Source: Pleurocapsa minor GSE-CHR-MK 17-07R (GTDB taxonomy: Bacteria > Chloroflexota > Anaerolineae > Aggregatilineales > Phototrophicaceae). Taken from it: a stretch of DNA of 64,000 bases. The translations under genes and the position numbers were made by a program. A model generated the notes under the pieces. The model ran no database searches and was not told where the DNA came from. It was given only the letters and a program-made list of their open reading frames with translations. The DNA is taken from assembly GCA_019359125.1 (NCBI GenBank), contig JAHHHY010000004.1:1-64000 (forward strand). The letters run 5' to 3'. How positions within the stretch are numbered: the first letter of the stretch is position 1; every line of letters begins with the position of its first letter. This document shows, one piece after another, positions 15,748-24,176 of the stretch.

Positions 15748-16668
15748 CGACACCTCGGCGCGTGTGGGCAGATGACGCGCCCCCGCCCCGCCAATCTTGT
15801 AAGCAGCGACGCGATTGCCGGCGGCCAGGCAGCACGCCAGATCGCCCCCCTCGACCACACAGGCGATATAGCCCGCGTTGAAGGCATCGCCCGCGCCCAG
15901 CGTATCGACCAGCGTGACCGGCCCGGCCGGAGCCTGCACCAGGCGGCCATCCGGCCCGACAGCCAGCGCGCCGTCCGCGCCCAGCCGCGCCACCACCGTC
16001 CGCCTGCCATCGGCCAGCGCATGCACTGCCGTCATCAGGTCGGCCTGCCCGGCCACCAGCAGCAGCTCACGCTCACTGCTGCCCAGCAGCACATCGGTGA
16101 AGGCCAGCGCCTGGCTCACGGTCGCGGCCATTTCCGCGTCATAGCCCCATAATTCATCGCGTAAATTCACATCGATGCTCACCGGCACGCCTGCCTCGTG
16201 GGCGATGCGCATGGCAAACAAAATCGCCTCGCGCGACGGCGATTCGCGCAGCAGGATGCCGGTCGTGTGCAGCCAGCGTGCTGCCCGGATGCGCGCTGCA
16301 TCGAGATGTTCAGGCGCAAGCTGGCGGTCGGCCGCACCATGCGGGGGAAACACCACCAGGTCGCGCTCGCCATCCGGCCGGATCATGGCGATGACCTGCG
16401 GCGTGAAGGCATCGCGCACCACCGCCACGCCGGAGGTCTCCACCCCGTTTTCAGCAAAATCGTTCAGCACCCAGCGGCCAAAGCCGTCATCGCCCAGCGC
16501 GCCCACAAACGACGTGGTCACGCCCAGCCGTGCCAGGCCGGTGGCGGTATTGGCGCACGTGCCGCCGCCAAACAGCAGCGGCTCGCTTTTGCGCAGGGCT
16601 TTATCAGGATTGGCATAATCCGGCAGGCGGATGACCAGGTCGACGTTGACGTCGCCCAGCACCAGCAC
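15742..16668 (-). CDS. PfkB-family carbohydrate kinase
   Basis: A 308-residue ribokinase-like sugar kinase. It starts with the motif-1 region GDVNVDLVIRLPDYANPDKA, has the glycine-rich GGGTCANTATGLARLG, and ends with the catalytic DTLGAGDAFNAGY, in which the Asp of GAGD is the base. The sugar is not predictable; ribokinase, fructokinase or KDG kinase are all possible. The only plausible start in frame is the GTG at 16668, which has no strong ribosome-binding site, so the true start may be a rarer codon up to 24 bases upstream. It follows the HEAT-repeat gene by 40 bases on the same strand. Confidence 0.88.
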   Translation of the reverse strand: MLVLGDVNVDLVIRLPDYANPDKALRKSEPLLFGGGTCANTATGLARLGVTTSFVGALGDDGFGRWVLNDFAENGVETSGVAVVRDAFTPQVIAMIRPDGERDLVVFPPHGAADRQLAPEHLDAARIRAARWLHTTGILLRESPSREAILFAMRIAHEAGVPVSIDVNLRDELWGYDAEMAATVSQALAFTDVLLGSSERELLLVAGQADLMTAVHALADGRRTVVARLGADGALAVGPDGRLVQAPAGPVTLVDTLGAGDAFNAGYIACVVEGGDLACCLAAGNRVAAYKIGGAGARHLPTRAEVSL

Positions 16669-16708
16669 CGGCGCAGCAGGCAGGCTCAGGATGATTCGCT
16701 CCGCTCGT

Positions 16709-18091
16709 CTAGTTGTTGCGCAGCGCCTGCAAGAGCGTATTGGCCACTTCCACCTGCGTCAGCGCGGCCGTCACCACGCCAATCTGCCCCTGTGCCAAAT
16801 CGCGCAGGTTGCCCACCTGGCACGCGCTGCGGAAAGTCGTCCAGGCGCTGCGGATGCTGTCCAGCGCGGTATTCACGGCGCGGGCCGCCTCGTTCAGCTC
16901 TGGCACGGCGGCGGCCGTCTCCGGCGGAAGCGCATAATTTTCGGGAATCAGCGATACCGTGCTGACATCGTTGCAGCCCTGCGTCTGCCCGCTCACGCTG
17001 GCATCCGTCCAGTACTGCAAAATCAGCGCGCCCGGCCCACGCGGATTGCCCCGGCCGACGGCATCCACGATTGTGAACAGGTCACGCGTGGCAATTTCGG
17101 GATCGATAATCACAATCGCCACCGTGGGCGTGACGATTTCGGGTGACGGCGGGGCGACGCTGGCTGCATCGGTCGCAGGGGCGGCCTCGCTGGTCGCGCC
17201 TGCGACAGGCGCGTCGGTCGCGGGAAGCGGCTCGGCAGTCGGCGCCAGCGTCGGGACACCCGCCGGAATCGTCGACAGCTCGGCATAGGCATCATTCAGC
17301 GCCTGCAAGTTCTGCAGGGCAAGCGCCATCGGCGCCAGCGCAGACGCCGCGGCGGGCACATCCATCGCGCCGCCCGCATTGCAGCGCGCATCAAACGTGC
17401 CACGCGCCTCTGCTTCTACAGTCACCAGCTCATTGATACGGGCGGCCAGCTCAGCCGCCTCAGGATAGGCACGCGCATCGCCATCACTCAGCGAGACGGG
17501 CGCGATATCGATATTGAAGAAGGCGCTGCAATCCAGCGTATTGCCGGCCAGGATGCCGGTAAACTGGTTTTGCAGCGTGCGCAGATTGGTCGAGGCGTTG
17601 GTCAGCGTGGGCTGGAACGACGCCACCGCAGCGGCGCGTCCGGCATAGTCGATGGGCGGGCCAGGGCGTGGAATTTCCGGCAGCACGCCGGCCAGCACGC
17701 CAGCAGGCAGTAACTGCCAGCCCGCCAGCAGCACAATCAGCACCAGCAGCAGCGACAAAATCGACTTGATCACGCCGCCGTTGCGCGCACGATGGCCCAG
17801 CTTGCCCTCATTTTCGACCGCGCTGATCAGCGCGACAACTTTTTCTTCCTGGCCTTTTTTCAGCGCGTGATCGACCGCCTTGAACTGGCCCAGCGCGTAG
17901 GCCGCGGCAGCGCGCACCTTCGGGTCAGGGTCGTCCTGATACACGATCACCAGGGCTTCAATCGCGGGTTCAGCGGCGGCCTCGCCCAGCCACTGCGCCG
18001 CAGCAAGGCGTTCAGACGCGTCGCGTGACTCCAGCGCGTCCATCATGTCAAAAATCTGCTGCTCGCGCGAATTGGACTGTGCGTCGACCAT
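16709..18091 (-). CDS. HEAT-repeat membrane protein
   Basis: A 460-residue protein. Residues about 22-75 form PBS-lyase-type HEAT repeats (ERLAAAQWLGEAAAEPAIEA, DPDPKVRAAAAYALGQF). A single membrane segment lies at about 112-130 (ILSLLLVLIVLLAGWQLLP). The outer part (about 130-460) is Ala-rich with a Pro/Ala-rich stretch near 260-310 and no recognisable enzyme motif. HEAT units probably mediate protein binding in the cytosol. ATG at 18091 is supported by GGAG and GGAAAG just upstream; an upstream in-frame start at 18235 is much less likely. The function is unknown. Confidence 0.75.
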   Translation of the reverse strand: MVDAQSNSREQQIFDMMDALESRDASERLAAAQWLGEAAAEPAIEALVIVYQDDPDPKVRAAAAYALGQFKAVDHALKKGQEEKVVALISAVENEGKLGHRARNGGVIKSILSLLLVLIVLLAGWQLLPAGVLAGVLPEIPRPGPPIDYAGRAAAVASFQPTLTNASTNLRTLQNQFTGILAGNTLDCSAFFNIDIAPVSLSDGDARAYPEAAELAARINELVTVEAEARGTFDARCNAGGAMDVPAAASALAPMALALQNLQALNDAYAELSTIPAGVPTLAPTAEPLPATDAPVAGATSEAAPATDAASVAPPSPEIVTPTVAIVIIDPEIATRDLFTIVDAVGRGNPRGPGALILQYWTDASVSGQTQGCNDVSTVSLIPENYALPPETAAAVPELNEAARAVNTALDSIRSAWTTFRSACQVGNLRDLAQGQIGVVTAALTQVEVANTLLQALRNN

Positions 18092-18195
18092 AGCTTTCCG
18101 CTCCCGTTGGGTACATCTATAAGGATACCCACGAATTGTGTTTTGAGACAAGAATGAAGGAAATACAGGCGTACCGTAACGGCGCACACGGGAAC

Positions 18196-18238
18196 AAAAA
18201 CGGGGTGGAGGCCGTGCCTCACGGCAAACCCCCACCCC
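18196..18238 (-). terminator. Intrinsic terminator of the laccase-cytochrome operon
   Basis: On the minus strand, GGGGTGG and CCACCCC close a stem that contains an inner GCCGTG/CACGGC stem (18211-18224), followed by GTTTTTGTT. It lies 58 bases beyond the cytochrome stop and is oriented correctly for that operon. Confidence 0.7.
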
Positions 18239-18295
18239 ATTCAGTGCGCACAGCGGGACGTCAGACCCCGCCGTTTGTCACTCGTCCCCTGGGAC

Positions 18296-19282
18296 TTACC
18301 CGCCCCGCAGATATGCGATCAGCGCATCAATCTGGGCGTCGGTCAGCGGCGGATAGCCACCGCGATAAGCATGCGTGAATCCGTCAATCTCCCATACCGG
18401 CGGGCCTGCTGTGGTCAGCATGGCGCGGATGTCCGCGTCGCTCATGGGCGACTGGGCCAGCAGCGTACGATCAGCGTGGCAGGCCCCGCACGACCAGGCA
18501 TAGTCGGCAGCGGCGCTGCCCGGCTCAGCAACCGGCAAATCAGATGTTCCCGCCGTCTCAAAAGGCGGCAGCACGACTTCGCCGGCAGGCCCGCCAAAGG
18601 CAGGCACCACAGCCGCATCGAGCGCGTTGATCGGCGGCGGCGCAAACGGGCGAATGGTCGCCACAATGGCTGGCTCGGCCGAGGCCTGTTCCTGCGTTGT
18701 GGTATCAGCAGGCGCGGCAGCGGCATTCAGTTCGCGGATATAGGCGACCACGTTCAGCAGGTCAGCGTCCGACAGCATCGGGTTGCCACCGCGCGCAGGC
18801 ATCACCTGGCCGGAAGTATTCAGCGGATCAGTGGCGGAACGGCCGACAATCAGGAAGGCGACGAGCTGTTCGTCGGTCTGCCCGTTGATGAAATCCGTGC
18901 CGATCAGCGTCTTGCCCAGCCCGGAAATACCCTGGGCATCGCTGCCGTGACAGGCGAAGCACAGGCTGGAATAGATCTGCCCACCGGCCGCGATCTGCTG
19001 GTCGGTATATTCAGCGTGGGCGGCATCCTGCGGCACAGCGGCCACTTCCAGCGGCGGCGGCTGGCTGCCAATGGTGGGGACCTGCGCGACCTGCGCGGCT
19101 TCCACCAGCGTACTGGCGGTGGCGGTAGCGGCTGCCGGCGACGGGCTGGTCGCCCGCAGCGACGCATTGCCCATGAACATGGCAATCAGCACAAACACCA
19201 GCACGCCGAACAGCACGAATACAGGCGCAGCACTGCCCCCGGTCGATTCGACCCCCGGCGAGCTTGAATTCTGTTCGTTCAT
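18296..19282 (-). CDS. Membrane-anchored diheme cytochrome c
   Basis: A 328-residue protein anchored by an N-terminal membrane helix (about residues 22-45, VFVLFGVLVFVLIAMF) with two c-type haem sites outside the membrane: CFACH at 108-112 and CGACH at 265-269. Each domain ends with a plausible axial Met region (SGQVMPARGGNPMLSD in the first). An Ala/Pro linker joins the two cytochrome domains. It begins 9 bases after the laccase gene on the same strand, so it is probably the electron partner of the copper oxidase or passes electrons between it and the respiratory chain. The direction of flow cannot be read from sequence. Confidence 0.9.
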   Translation of the reverse strand: MNEQNSSSPGVESTGGSAAPVFVLFGVLVFVLIAMFMGNASLRATSPSPAAATATASTLVEAAQVAQVPTIGSQPPPLEVAAVPQDAAHAEYTDQQIAAGGQIYSSLCFACHGSDAQGISGLGKTLIGTDFINGQTDEQLVAFLIVGRSATDPLNTSGQVMPARGGNPMLSDADLLNVVAYIRELNAAAAPADTTTQEQASAEPAIVATIRPFAPPPINALDAAVVPAFGGPAGEVVLPPFETAGTSDLPVAEPGSAAADYAWSCGACHADRTLLAQSPMSDADIRAMLTTAGPPVWEIDGFTHAYRGGYPPLTDAQIDALIAYLRGG

Positions 19283-19291
19283 GTTCGCCTC

Positions 19292-20314
19292 TTATTCCTG
19301 CACGACGACGGCGGTCACCATGCCAAACATGCCGTCTCGGCCTTCAGCGTGCGACAGGATGTGGCAGTGGAATGCCCACGCGCCCAGCATGTCGCAGTCC
19401 ACCAGCACGTCATAGCGTTCGCCCGGGGCAATATTCAGCGTGTCGCACATATACGGCATCGGCAGGTTAAAGCCGTCCTTGGCGATGACGAGCTGCGGCA
19501 GGCCGTGCAGGTGCATCGGATGAATCATCAGGCCTTCGTTGAAGTAACGAATGCGGATCCGGTCGCCCAGCTTGGCGATGATCGGCTGCGTGTACGGGAA
19601 GCCCTTGCCATTGATGGTGAAGCCCAGCGCGCTGTCGTTCAGCACGCAGATGTATTCAGCCGAGACAGCTGGTTCACGCGAGGCATCGGCCGGGTCGACG
19701 ATGAACGCGCCCAGCAGGCCGCGCGTGTTCTGCTCGGCAGAGTTATGATGGCTGTGGTACATGTGCGAGCCGTAGTTGATGATGTCGAACTCGTACACGA
19801 ATTCGCTGCCCGGGGTGATGGGCGGCTGGGTGATGAACGGGATGCCGTCCACCGCATTGGGCAGGCGCAGGCCGTGGGCATGAATCGCCGTGCTCTGGTT
19901 CATCTCGTTGCGCACGACCAGGCGCACGCGGTCGCCCTCGGTCACGCGGATGACTTCGCCGGGGACGATGCCGTTGTACATCATGGCATCAAATTCCATA
20001 CCGCCGCCGGTGTCCCATTTGCCTTCGGTGCAGGTGATGCGGAACACCTTGACATTGCCGTCCATTTCATAGGCCATCGGCTTGCCCCAGAAGTTGGGAT
20101 CGGAGCCAATATTGCCCAGGAAAATATCCACGCCTTCCTGGTGATGCAAATCCATCGCTTCCCAGTCTGGCAGTGTGGTCTGCATCGCAGGGAGCTCGCT
20201 GTGCTCCTGGGCGCTGACACCCAGCGCGCCACCGGTCAGGACTGCTGCGCTTGTGCCACCGACAGCAGCGCCGGCGAGTTTGAGGAAATCACGACGAGCG
20301 TAACGCGTAGACAT
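19292..20314 (-). CDS. Tat-exported two-domain multicopper oxidase (small laccase type)
   Basis: A 340-residue copper enzyme with a twin-arginine signal (RRDFLKLAGAAVGG). All copper ligand motifs are present: HAHG at 145-148, HSHH at 187-190, HPMHLHG with H265/H268/H270, and HCHILSH with H316/C317/H318/H322, with M329 downstream as a possible type-1 axial residue. Length and motif spacing fit two-domain laccases, which act as trimers, rather than the usual 500-residue three-domain enzymes. Such enzymes oxidise phenols or metals and reduce oxygen to water outside the cell. It is first in an operon with a diheme cytochrome c, and the upstream divergent region carries a CRP-like site. Confidence 0.9.
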   Translation of the reverse strand: MSTRYARRDFLKLAGAAVGGTSAAVLTGGALGVSAQEHSELPAMQTTLPDWEAMDLHHQEGVDIFLGNIGSDPNFWGKPMAYEMDGNVKVFRITCTEGKWDTGGGMEFDAMMYNGIVPGEVIRVTEGDRVRLVVRNEMNQSTAIHAHGLRLPNAVDGIPFITQPPITPGSEFVYEFDIINYGSHMYHSHHNSAEQNTRGLLGAFIVDPADASREPAVSAEYICVLNDSALGFTINGKGFPYTQPIIAKLGDRIRIRYFNEGLMIHPMHLHGLPQLVIAKDGFNLPMPYMCDTLNIAPGERYDVLVDCDMLGAWAFHCHILSHAEGRDGMFGMVTAVVVQE

Positions 20315-20364
20315 GGTTCAGACTCCTTATGTCTTTCAATTAATCTGGCTCTCATTTTAGTTTT

Positions 20365-20382
20365 TTGTGAACGTCGTCACAA
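20365..20382. promoter_or_regulatory. CRP/FNR-family operator
   Basis: TTGTGA-ACGTCG-TCACAA is an exact match to the TGTGA-N6-TCACA core of the CRP family consensus. It lies 51 bases upstream of the laccase ATG in the divergent laccase/HDAC region. Confidence 0.6.
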
Positions 20383-20404
20383 TACTTGGAGTGCGCATTT
20401 CATT

Positions 20405-20462
20405 GTGTAAATTACACGAAATTAATGTGAATCGTAATTTTTACGATTGGCGTTTTTATAAT
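20405..20462. promoter_or_regulatory. Two further inverted repeats and a -10 box for the HDAC gene
   Basis: GTGTAA-A-TTACAC (20405-20417) and AATCGTAA-TTT-TTACGATT (20430-20448) are perfect inverted repeats. The second covers the place where a -35 would lie for the TATAAT at 20457-20462, which points at the HDAC-family gene. No TTGACA-like -35 is seen, so this promoter may need an activator or be blocked by a repressor. Confidence 0.5.
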
Positions 20463-20503
20463 CGCGCGCATGTTGCAAACTCATAATGTCCGGAGCCCGG
20501 CCC

Positions 20504-21409
20504 ATGCTGAAAGCCTTCTACAGCGACACCTTCGTGCTGCCCCTGCCCGCGCATCATCGCTTCCCGATGGCGAAATATCGCCTGCTGTACGAGCGCGCCC
20601 TGGGCGAAGGCGTGGTGCTGGCGGAGGACATGACCACCGCCGAGCCAGCGGCACGCGAGGACCTGGCGCGCTGCCATGACGACGACTACATCACACGCGT
20701 GTTCAGCGGCACGCTGAGTGAACGCGAGCAGCGCCGGATCGGCTTCCCGTGGTCCCCAGAGCTGGCGCGCCGCTCTGTGCGCACGGTGGGGGCCACGCTG
20801 ATGGCCTGTCGCCAGGTGCTGGCGCACGGCGGCGCGGCCGTCAATCTGGCGGGCGGCACGCACCACGCATGCAGCGATCACGGCGAGGGCTACTGCGTCT
20901 TCAACGATGCGGCTGTGGCCGCCCGCGCCATGCAGGCTGAAGGCCGCGCCAAACGGGTGGTCATCCTCGATCTCGATGTGCATCAGGGCAACGGCACCGC
21001 GCAAATATTACAGGGTGACAGCAGCATCTTTACATTCAGCATCCACGGGGCGAAGAACTTTCCATTCCACAAGGAACGCAGTTCGCTCGATATCGAGCTG
21101 CCCGACGACACGGGCGACGAGCTGTATCTCGCGCTGGCCGAAGAAGGCACACGTCGTGCGCTGTCAGCCGCCGGGGCGGACCTGGCGATTTATCTGGCCG
21201 GGGCGGATCCGTTTGAGAAAGACCGGCTGGGGCGCATGAAAGTGAGCAAGGCAGGGCTGGCCCAGCGCGACGCGCTTGTATTTGGCCTGTGCCGCGAGGC
21301 CGGGCTGCCAGTCGCGGTGGCGATGGCGGGCGGCTATGCCCCGGATGTAAACGACATCGTGGATATTCATCTACAAACGCTGCGCGAGGCGGCGCGCTAT
21401 GGGGCATGA
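20504..21409 (+). CDS. Class-I-like histone deacetylase family protein (AcuC/acetoin-utilisation type)
   Basis: A zinc hydrolase that removes acyl groups from lysines or polyamines. The 301-residue product has GGTHHACSDHGEGYCVFND, with the catalytic pair H120/H121, the zinc-binding DLDVHQGNGT with D158 and H160, and GADPF with the third ligand D235, so the active site is complete. The substrate (acetyl-CoA synthetase, polyamine or other) cannot be decided. The ATG at 20504 gives the family's normal N-terminus (LKAFYSDTFVLPLPAHHRFP) and has GGAG upstream; an in-frame ATG at 20486 is the alternative. It is single, divergent from the laccase operon, and followed by two palindromic repeats. Confidence 0.9.
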   Translation: MLKAFYSDTFVLPLPAHHRFPMAKYRLLYERALGEGVVLAEDMTTAEPAAREDLARCHDDDYITRVFSGTLSEREQRRIGFPWSPELARRSVRTVGATLMACRQVLAHGGAAVNLAGGTHHACSDHGEGYCVFNDAAVAARAMQAEGRAKRVVILDLDVHQGNGTAQILQGDSSIFTFSIHGAKNFPFHKERSSLDIELPDDTGDELYLALAEEGTRRALSAAGADLAIYLAGADPFEKDRLGRMKVSKAGLAQRDALVFGLCREAGLPVAVAMAGGYAPDVNDIVDIHLQTLREAARYGA

Positions 21410-21418
21410 AAAAACGCC

Positions 21419-21438
21419 GGGCGCATCGCGATGCGCCC
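21419..21438. repeat. Dispersed GGGC...GCCC palindrome, copy 3
   Basis: GGGCGCATCG/CGATGCGCCC is perfectly self-complementary over 20 nt and is followed by CTAC, the reverse of the GTAG flank at other copies. It begins 10 bases after the HDAC stop. Confidence 0.75.
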
Positions 21439-21529
21439 CTACAACGGCCGAATCCGCAGGTCATCAGGAACTGTCCTGACGTCTGATACCCATCGGGTTT
21501 ATTTTTTCTTCCTGTGATAAAGGGTGTAG

Positions 21530-21549
21530 GGGCACGTCGCGACGTGCCC
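21530..21549. repeat. Dispersed GGGC...GCCC palindrome, copy 4
   Basis: GGGCACGTCG/CGACGTGCCC is perfectly self-complementary over 20 nt with a GTAG flank upstream. Relative to copy 3 the inner bases differ on both arms together, so pairing is kept. Copies 3 and 4 lie in the 230-base gap between the HDAC and MOSC stops, which holds nothing else I can name. Confidence 0.75.
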
Positions 21550-21639
21550 GCCAATGCAAAACATCACGAGAATCTTCGGACAAGGCCATTTTGCCGTAGA
21601 AGCATGACATGCCCCTACTCCTTGGATGGTGAGGTTGCC

Positions 21640-22488
21640 TTATCCCTGTGCCTCCCGAACCGCCAGCACATCGCCCACGCGAATCGTCCCCTGGGAGCGA
21701 TGAATCAGGTTCTGGCCAAACATGACCTTGCCATTGGGCCAGCGGCGGAAGGTCGCCAGCGTGGCCAGCGGCTCGGCCGGATTGTCCACTTCGCCGCGCT
21801 CCGGGTCCACGGTCGTCATCACGCAGCGCGGGCACGGCTTGACGATATCAAACGGCAGCTCCCCGATGCTGACCGACGGCCAGCTGTCTTCCGCGAACGG
21901 CCCGCACCCGTCAATCACGATATTGGGGCGAAAGCGGCGCATACTGACCGCGTCGGTACCACGGGCGATCAGCCGGTCGTTCAGGTCATTCAGCGAGGCG
22001 CGCGAAATCAGCAGCGCGGGATAGCCATCGTTGAGCGAGGTCGTCGCCGGCACGGGCGAGTATTCCGGATTGACCGGCACGGCCGCATCCGATGGCAGGC
22101 GCACCAGCTTCAGCTCGGCATTCAGGAAGCGGCTGACCCACGCGCTGGCTTTCGCGTCTTCTTCATATACCCGCGTGTCATTCTTCCAGATGACCGCGGG
22201 CAGCAGCTCACGATCATGGCGCTCGGCCAGCGGCAGCGCAATTTCCGGCATCCCTGGCGCGCTCAGCACCACCCTGCCATCGTCAAAACGCTGATGGATG
22301 AGCGCCATACGCGGCAGCTCGCGCTGGCTGGTGTGGTACCAGCGCTCACCCTCGGCATGTGCCAGCATCCAGCGCCGGTCATACAGCGGGCCGTCGTGGT
22401 CAAACGTGATCGCATCCACGTCCACCGCGCCGCACGACTTCACCGGATACACATGCAAACTGGTCACCAGCACCGCGTCCATCGACAT
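21640..22488 (-). CDS. MOSC-domain protein (YcbX/mARC-like)
   Basis: MOSC proteins bind molybdenum cofactor and, in the YcbX/mARC branch, reduce N-hydroxylated compounds. The 282-residue product has the N-terminal beta-barrel (LHVYPVKSCGAVDVDAITFD, GPLYDRRWMLAHAEG) and the MOSC domain, with RRFRPNIVIDG and the cofactor-binding Cys region KPCPRCVMTTVDPERGE. There is no ferredoxin domain, unlike E. coli YcbX, so a separate electron donor is needed; the flavodoxin gene directly across the divergent promoter region is a natural candidate, but this is inference. ATG at 22488 is chosen for the AGGAG about 11 bases upstream. Confidence 0.88.
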   Translation of the reverse strand: MSMDAVLVTSLHVYPVKSCGAVDVDAITFDHDGPLYDRRWMLAHAEGERWYHTSQRELPRMALIHQRFDDGRVVLSAPGMPEIALPLAERHDRELLPAVIWKNDTRVYEEDAKASAWVSRFLNAELKLVRLPSDAAVPVNPEYSPVPATTSLNDGYPALLISRASLNDLNDRLIARGTDAVSMRRFRPNIVIDGCGPFAEDSWPSVSIGELPFDIVKPCPRCVMTTVDPERGEVDNPAEPLATLATFRRWPNGKVMFGQNLIHRSQGTIRVGDVLAVREAQG

Positions 22489-22564
22489 CTCGAAATGATC
22501 TCCTGCATAGCATAGATTGTGCATTTTCTCACAACACGCTGTTCGTTTTTATCCATCCACAGTT

Positions 22565-22570
22565 TATAAT
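22565..22570 (+). promoter_or_regulatory. Candidate -10 box of the flavodoxin gene
   Basis: TATAAT at 22565-22570, with a weak -35 (TTCGTT, 22542-22547) 17 bases upstream. It places transcription about 45 bases before the flavodoxin ATG. Confidence 0.45.
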
Positions 22571-22623
22571 CTGTGGCATATGATCGTTTCGCAAGCGCAT
22601 TGGACTTAACGAGGTTTCAGCAT

Positions 22624-23142
22624 ATGGCAGCAATCGGTCTGTTTTACGGCAGCAACACGGGTAATACCGAAAGCGTGTCGTACATCATGAAGGAAGAATT
22701 TGACAAGATTATGCCAGGTGGTGTGGAAGTCCATAACATCGGCCGCAGCACGCCGGATGATCTGCTGAAGTACAGCTACCTCATCATAGGCATTCCCACC
22801 TGGAACACGGGCGAACTGCAGGACGACTGGGACGCCTTTATGCCCAAGCTGGACAGCATGGACATGAAGGGCAAAAAAGTCGCCTTTTTCGGCCTGGGCG
22901 ACCAGAACGGCTACGGCTTCAACTTCCTCGATGCGGTGGGCATCCTGGCCGACAAGGTCATGGAACGCGGCGCGCAGGTGTGGGGGCTGTGGAGCAGCAG
23001 CGGCTATCAGTTTGAAGAGTCCAAAGCCAAAGTCGAAGATCACTTCCTCGGCCTGGGCATCGATGAAGTCGGCCAGGCCGAGCTGTCGCGCCCGCGCATC
23101 CAGAAGTGGGTGAAGGACGTCAAGGCGGAATTCGGCCTGTAG
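22624..23142 (+). CDS. Long-chain-type flavodoxin
   Basis: A small FMN electron carrier of 172 residues. The phosphate-binding loop is FYGSNTGNTE at the N-terminus; the FMN-contact loops are IIGIPTWNTGELQDDW and FGLGDQNGYGFNFLDAVG, the latter within the insertion that marks long-chain flavodoxins. The start is ATG 22624, preceded by GAGG at 22611-22614; an upstream in-frame ATG at 22573 overlaps the promoter and is rejected. It probably replaces ferredoxin as donor under iron limitation or serves a specific reductase. The MDR oxidoreductase gene starts 11 bases after its stop. Confidence 0.93.
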   Translation: MAAIGLFYGSNTGNTESVSYIMKEEFDKIMPGGVEVHNIGRSTPDDLLKYSYLIIGIPTWNTGELQDDWDAFMPKLDSMDMKGKKVAFFGLGDQNGYGFNFLDAVGILADKVMERGAQVWGLWSSSGYQFEESKAKVEDHFLGLGIDEVGQAELSRPRIQKWVKDVKAEFGL

Positions 23143-23153
23143 CGCACACCCTT

Positions 23154-24176
23154 ATGACTGATGCAGCAGGCACACACACCCGACGTGCGGCAATCCTGCG
23201 CGATTATGTGGCCGGATATGGGCATCTGAGCATCGAGACAGCCAGCGTGCTGCCGCCGGATGCCCATGAGGTCGTCGTGGCTGTCGATGCCGCGCCGATT
23301 CATCCCGCCGACCTGATGTTCCTTCAGGGGCGCTATGGCGTAAAAAAGTCACTGCCGGTGGCGGCTGGTTTCGAGTGCGTGGGCCATATCGTCGCAGTTG
23401 GGCGCGACATTGATCCGGCGCGCATCGGCGAACGGGTGTGCGCGCTGGCCAGCGACAAAGACGGCACCTGGGCCACCCTCACCACCACACGCGCCAGCCA
23501 GTGCTTCCCTGTGCCCGCCGACATGCCTGATGCCTTTGCCAGTATGCTGGCCATCAACCCGCTTTCGGCGTGGGCGCTGGTCGATATGGCCGCGGCGTCC
23601 GGCGCGGGCGTCATCGTGCAGACGGCGGCCTCCAGCGCGCTGGGCAAAATGATCATCCACCTGTGTGCCCGGCGCGGCATCGACACCATCAACATCATCC
23701 GCAATGATGACCACATCCCGGCGCTTCAGGCGGCTGGAGCGCGCTATATCCTCAACAGCGGCGAACCCACCTTTGACAAACATCTGCGCGAGCTGTGCCG
23801 CACGCTGGACGTGCGCATGGCGCTCGATGCTGTGGCCGGCGATGTGGGCGGACGCGTGCTGCGCGCCCTGCCCAATCATGCCAGCTACGTGCTGTATGGC
23901 GCGCTCAGCGAGCAGGCGCTGCCGGTCAGCCCCGAACAGCTCATCTTCAGGCACAAACAGGTGACCGGCTTCTGGCTGCCGATGTGGATGCGCGCGGCCA
24001 GCCCGGAGGCCATCGGCCAGGCCTGGCGCGATATCCTGTCGCAGCCGGAAATTTTCACGCCGGTCGTCGCCGGGGAGTATCCGCTGGAAGGGATTCAGCA
24101 GGCCATCGCCGCCTACACCGGCGGCGGGGCGCGTTTCAGCGACGGCAAAGTCCTGCTGCGCGTCTCTGCCAGCTAA
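23154..24176 (+). CDS. MDR-family NAD(P)H:quinone oxidoreductase / enoyl reductase-like
   Basis: A 340-residue medium-chain dehydrogenase/reductase without the structural-zinc Cys cluster, like quinone oxidoreductases and trans-2-enoyl-CoA reductases. It has the catalytic-domain motif IHPADLMFLQGRYG, the core AAGFECVGHIVAVG, a substrate loop NPLSAWALV, and a nucleotide-binding stretch VIVQTAASSALGKMIIHLC in which AASSALG replaces the usual AA.GGVG. It is in tandem with flavodoxin (11-base gap), suggesting a shared redox role. Its stop overlaps the convergent rdgB stop by 4 bases. The substrate is unknown. Confidence 0.87.
   Translation: MTDAAGTHTRRAAILRDYVAGYGHLSIETASVLPPDAHEVVVAVDAAPIHPADLMFLQGRYGVKKSLPVAAGFECVGHIVAVGRDIDPARIGERVCALASDKDGTWATLTTTRASQCFPVPADMPDAFASMLAINPLSAWALVDMAAASGAGVIVQTAASSALGKMIIHLCARRGIDTINIIRNDDHIPALQAAGARYILNSGEPTFDKHLRELCRTLDVRMALDAVAGDVGGRVLRALPNHASYVLYGALSEQALPVSPEQLIFRHKQVTGFWLPMWMRAASPEAIGQAWRDILSQPEIFTPVVAGEYPLEGIQQAIAAYTGGGARFSDGKVLLRVSAS

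Noticed and set aside
22573-22623. A longer start for flavodoxin
   Set aside because: The extra 17 residues would begin within 3 bases of the TATAAT box, and the GAGG sequence fits the ATG at 22624.
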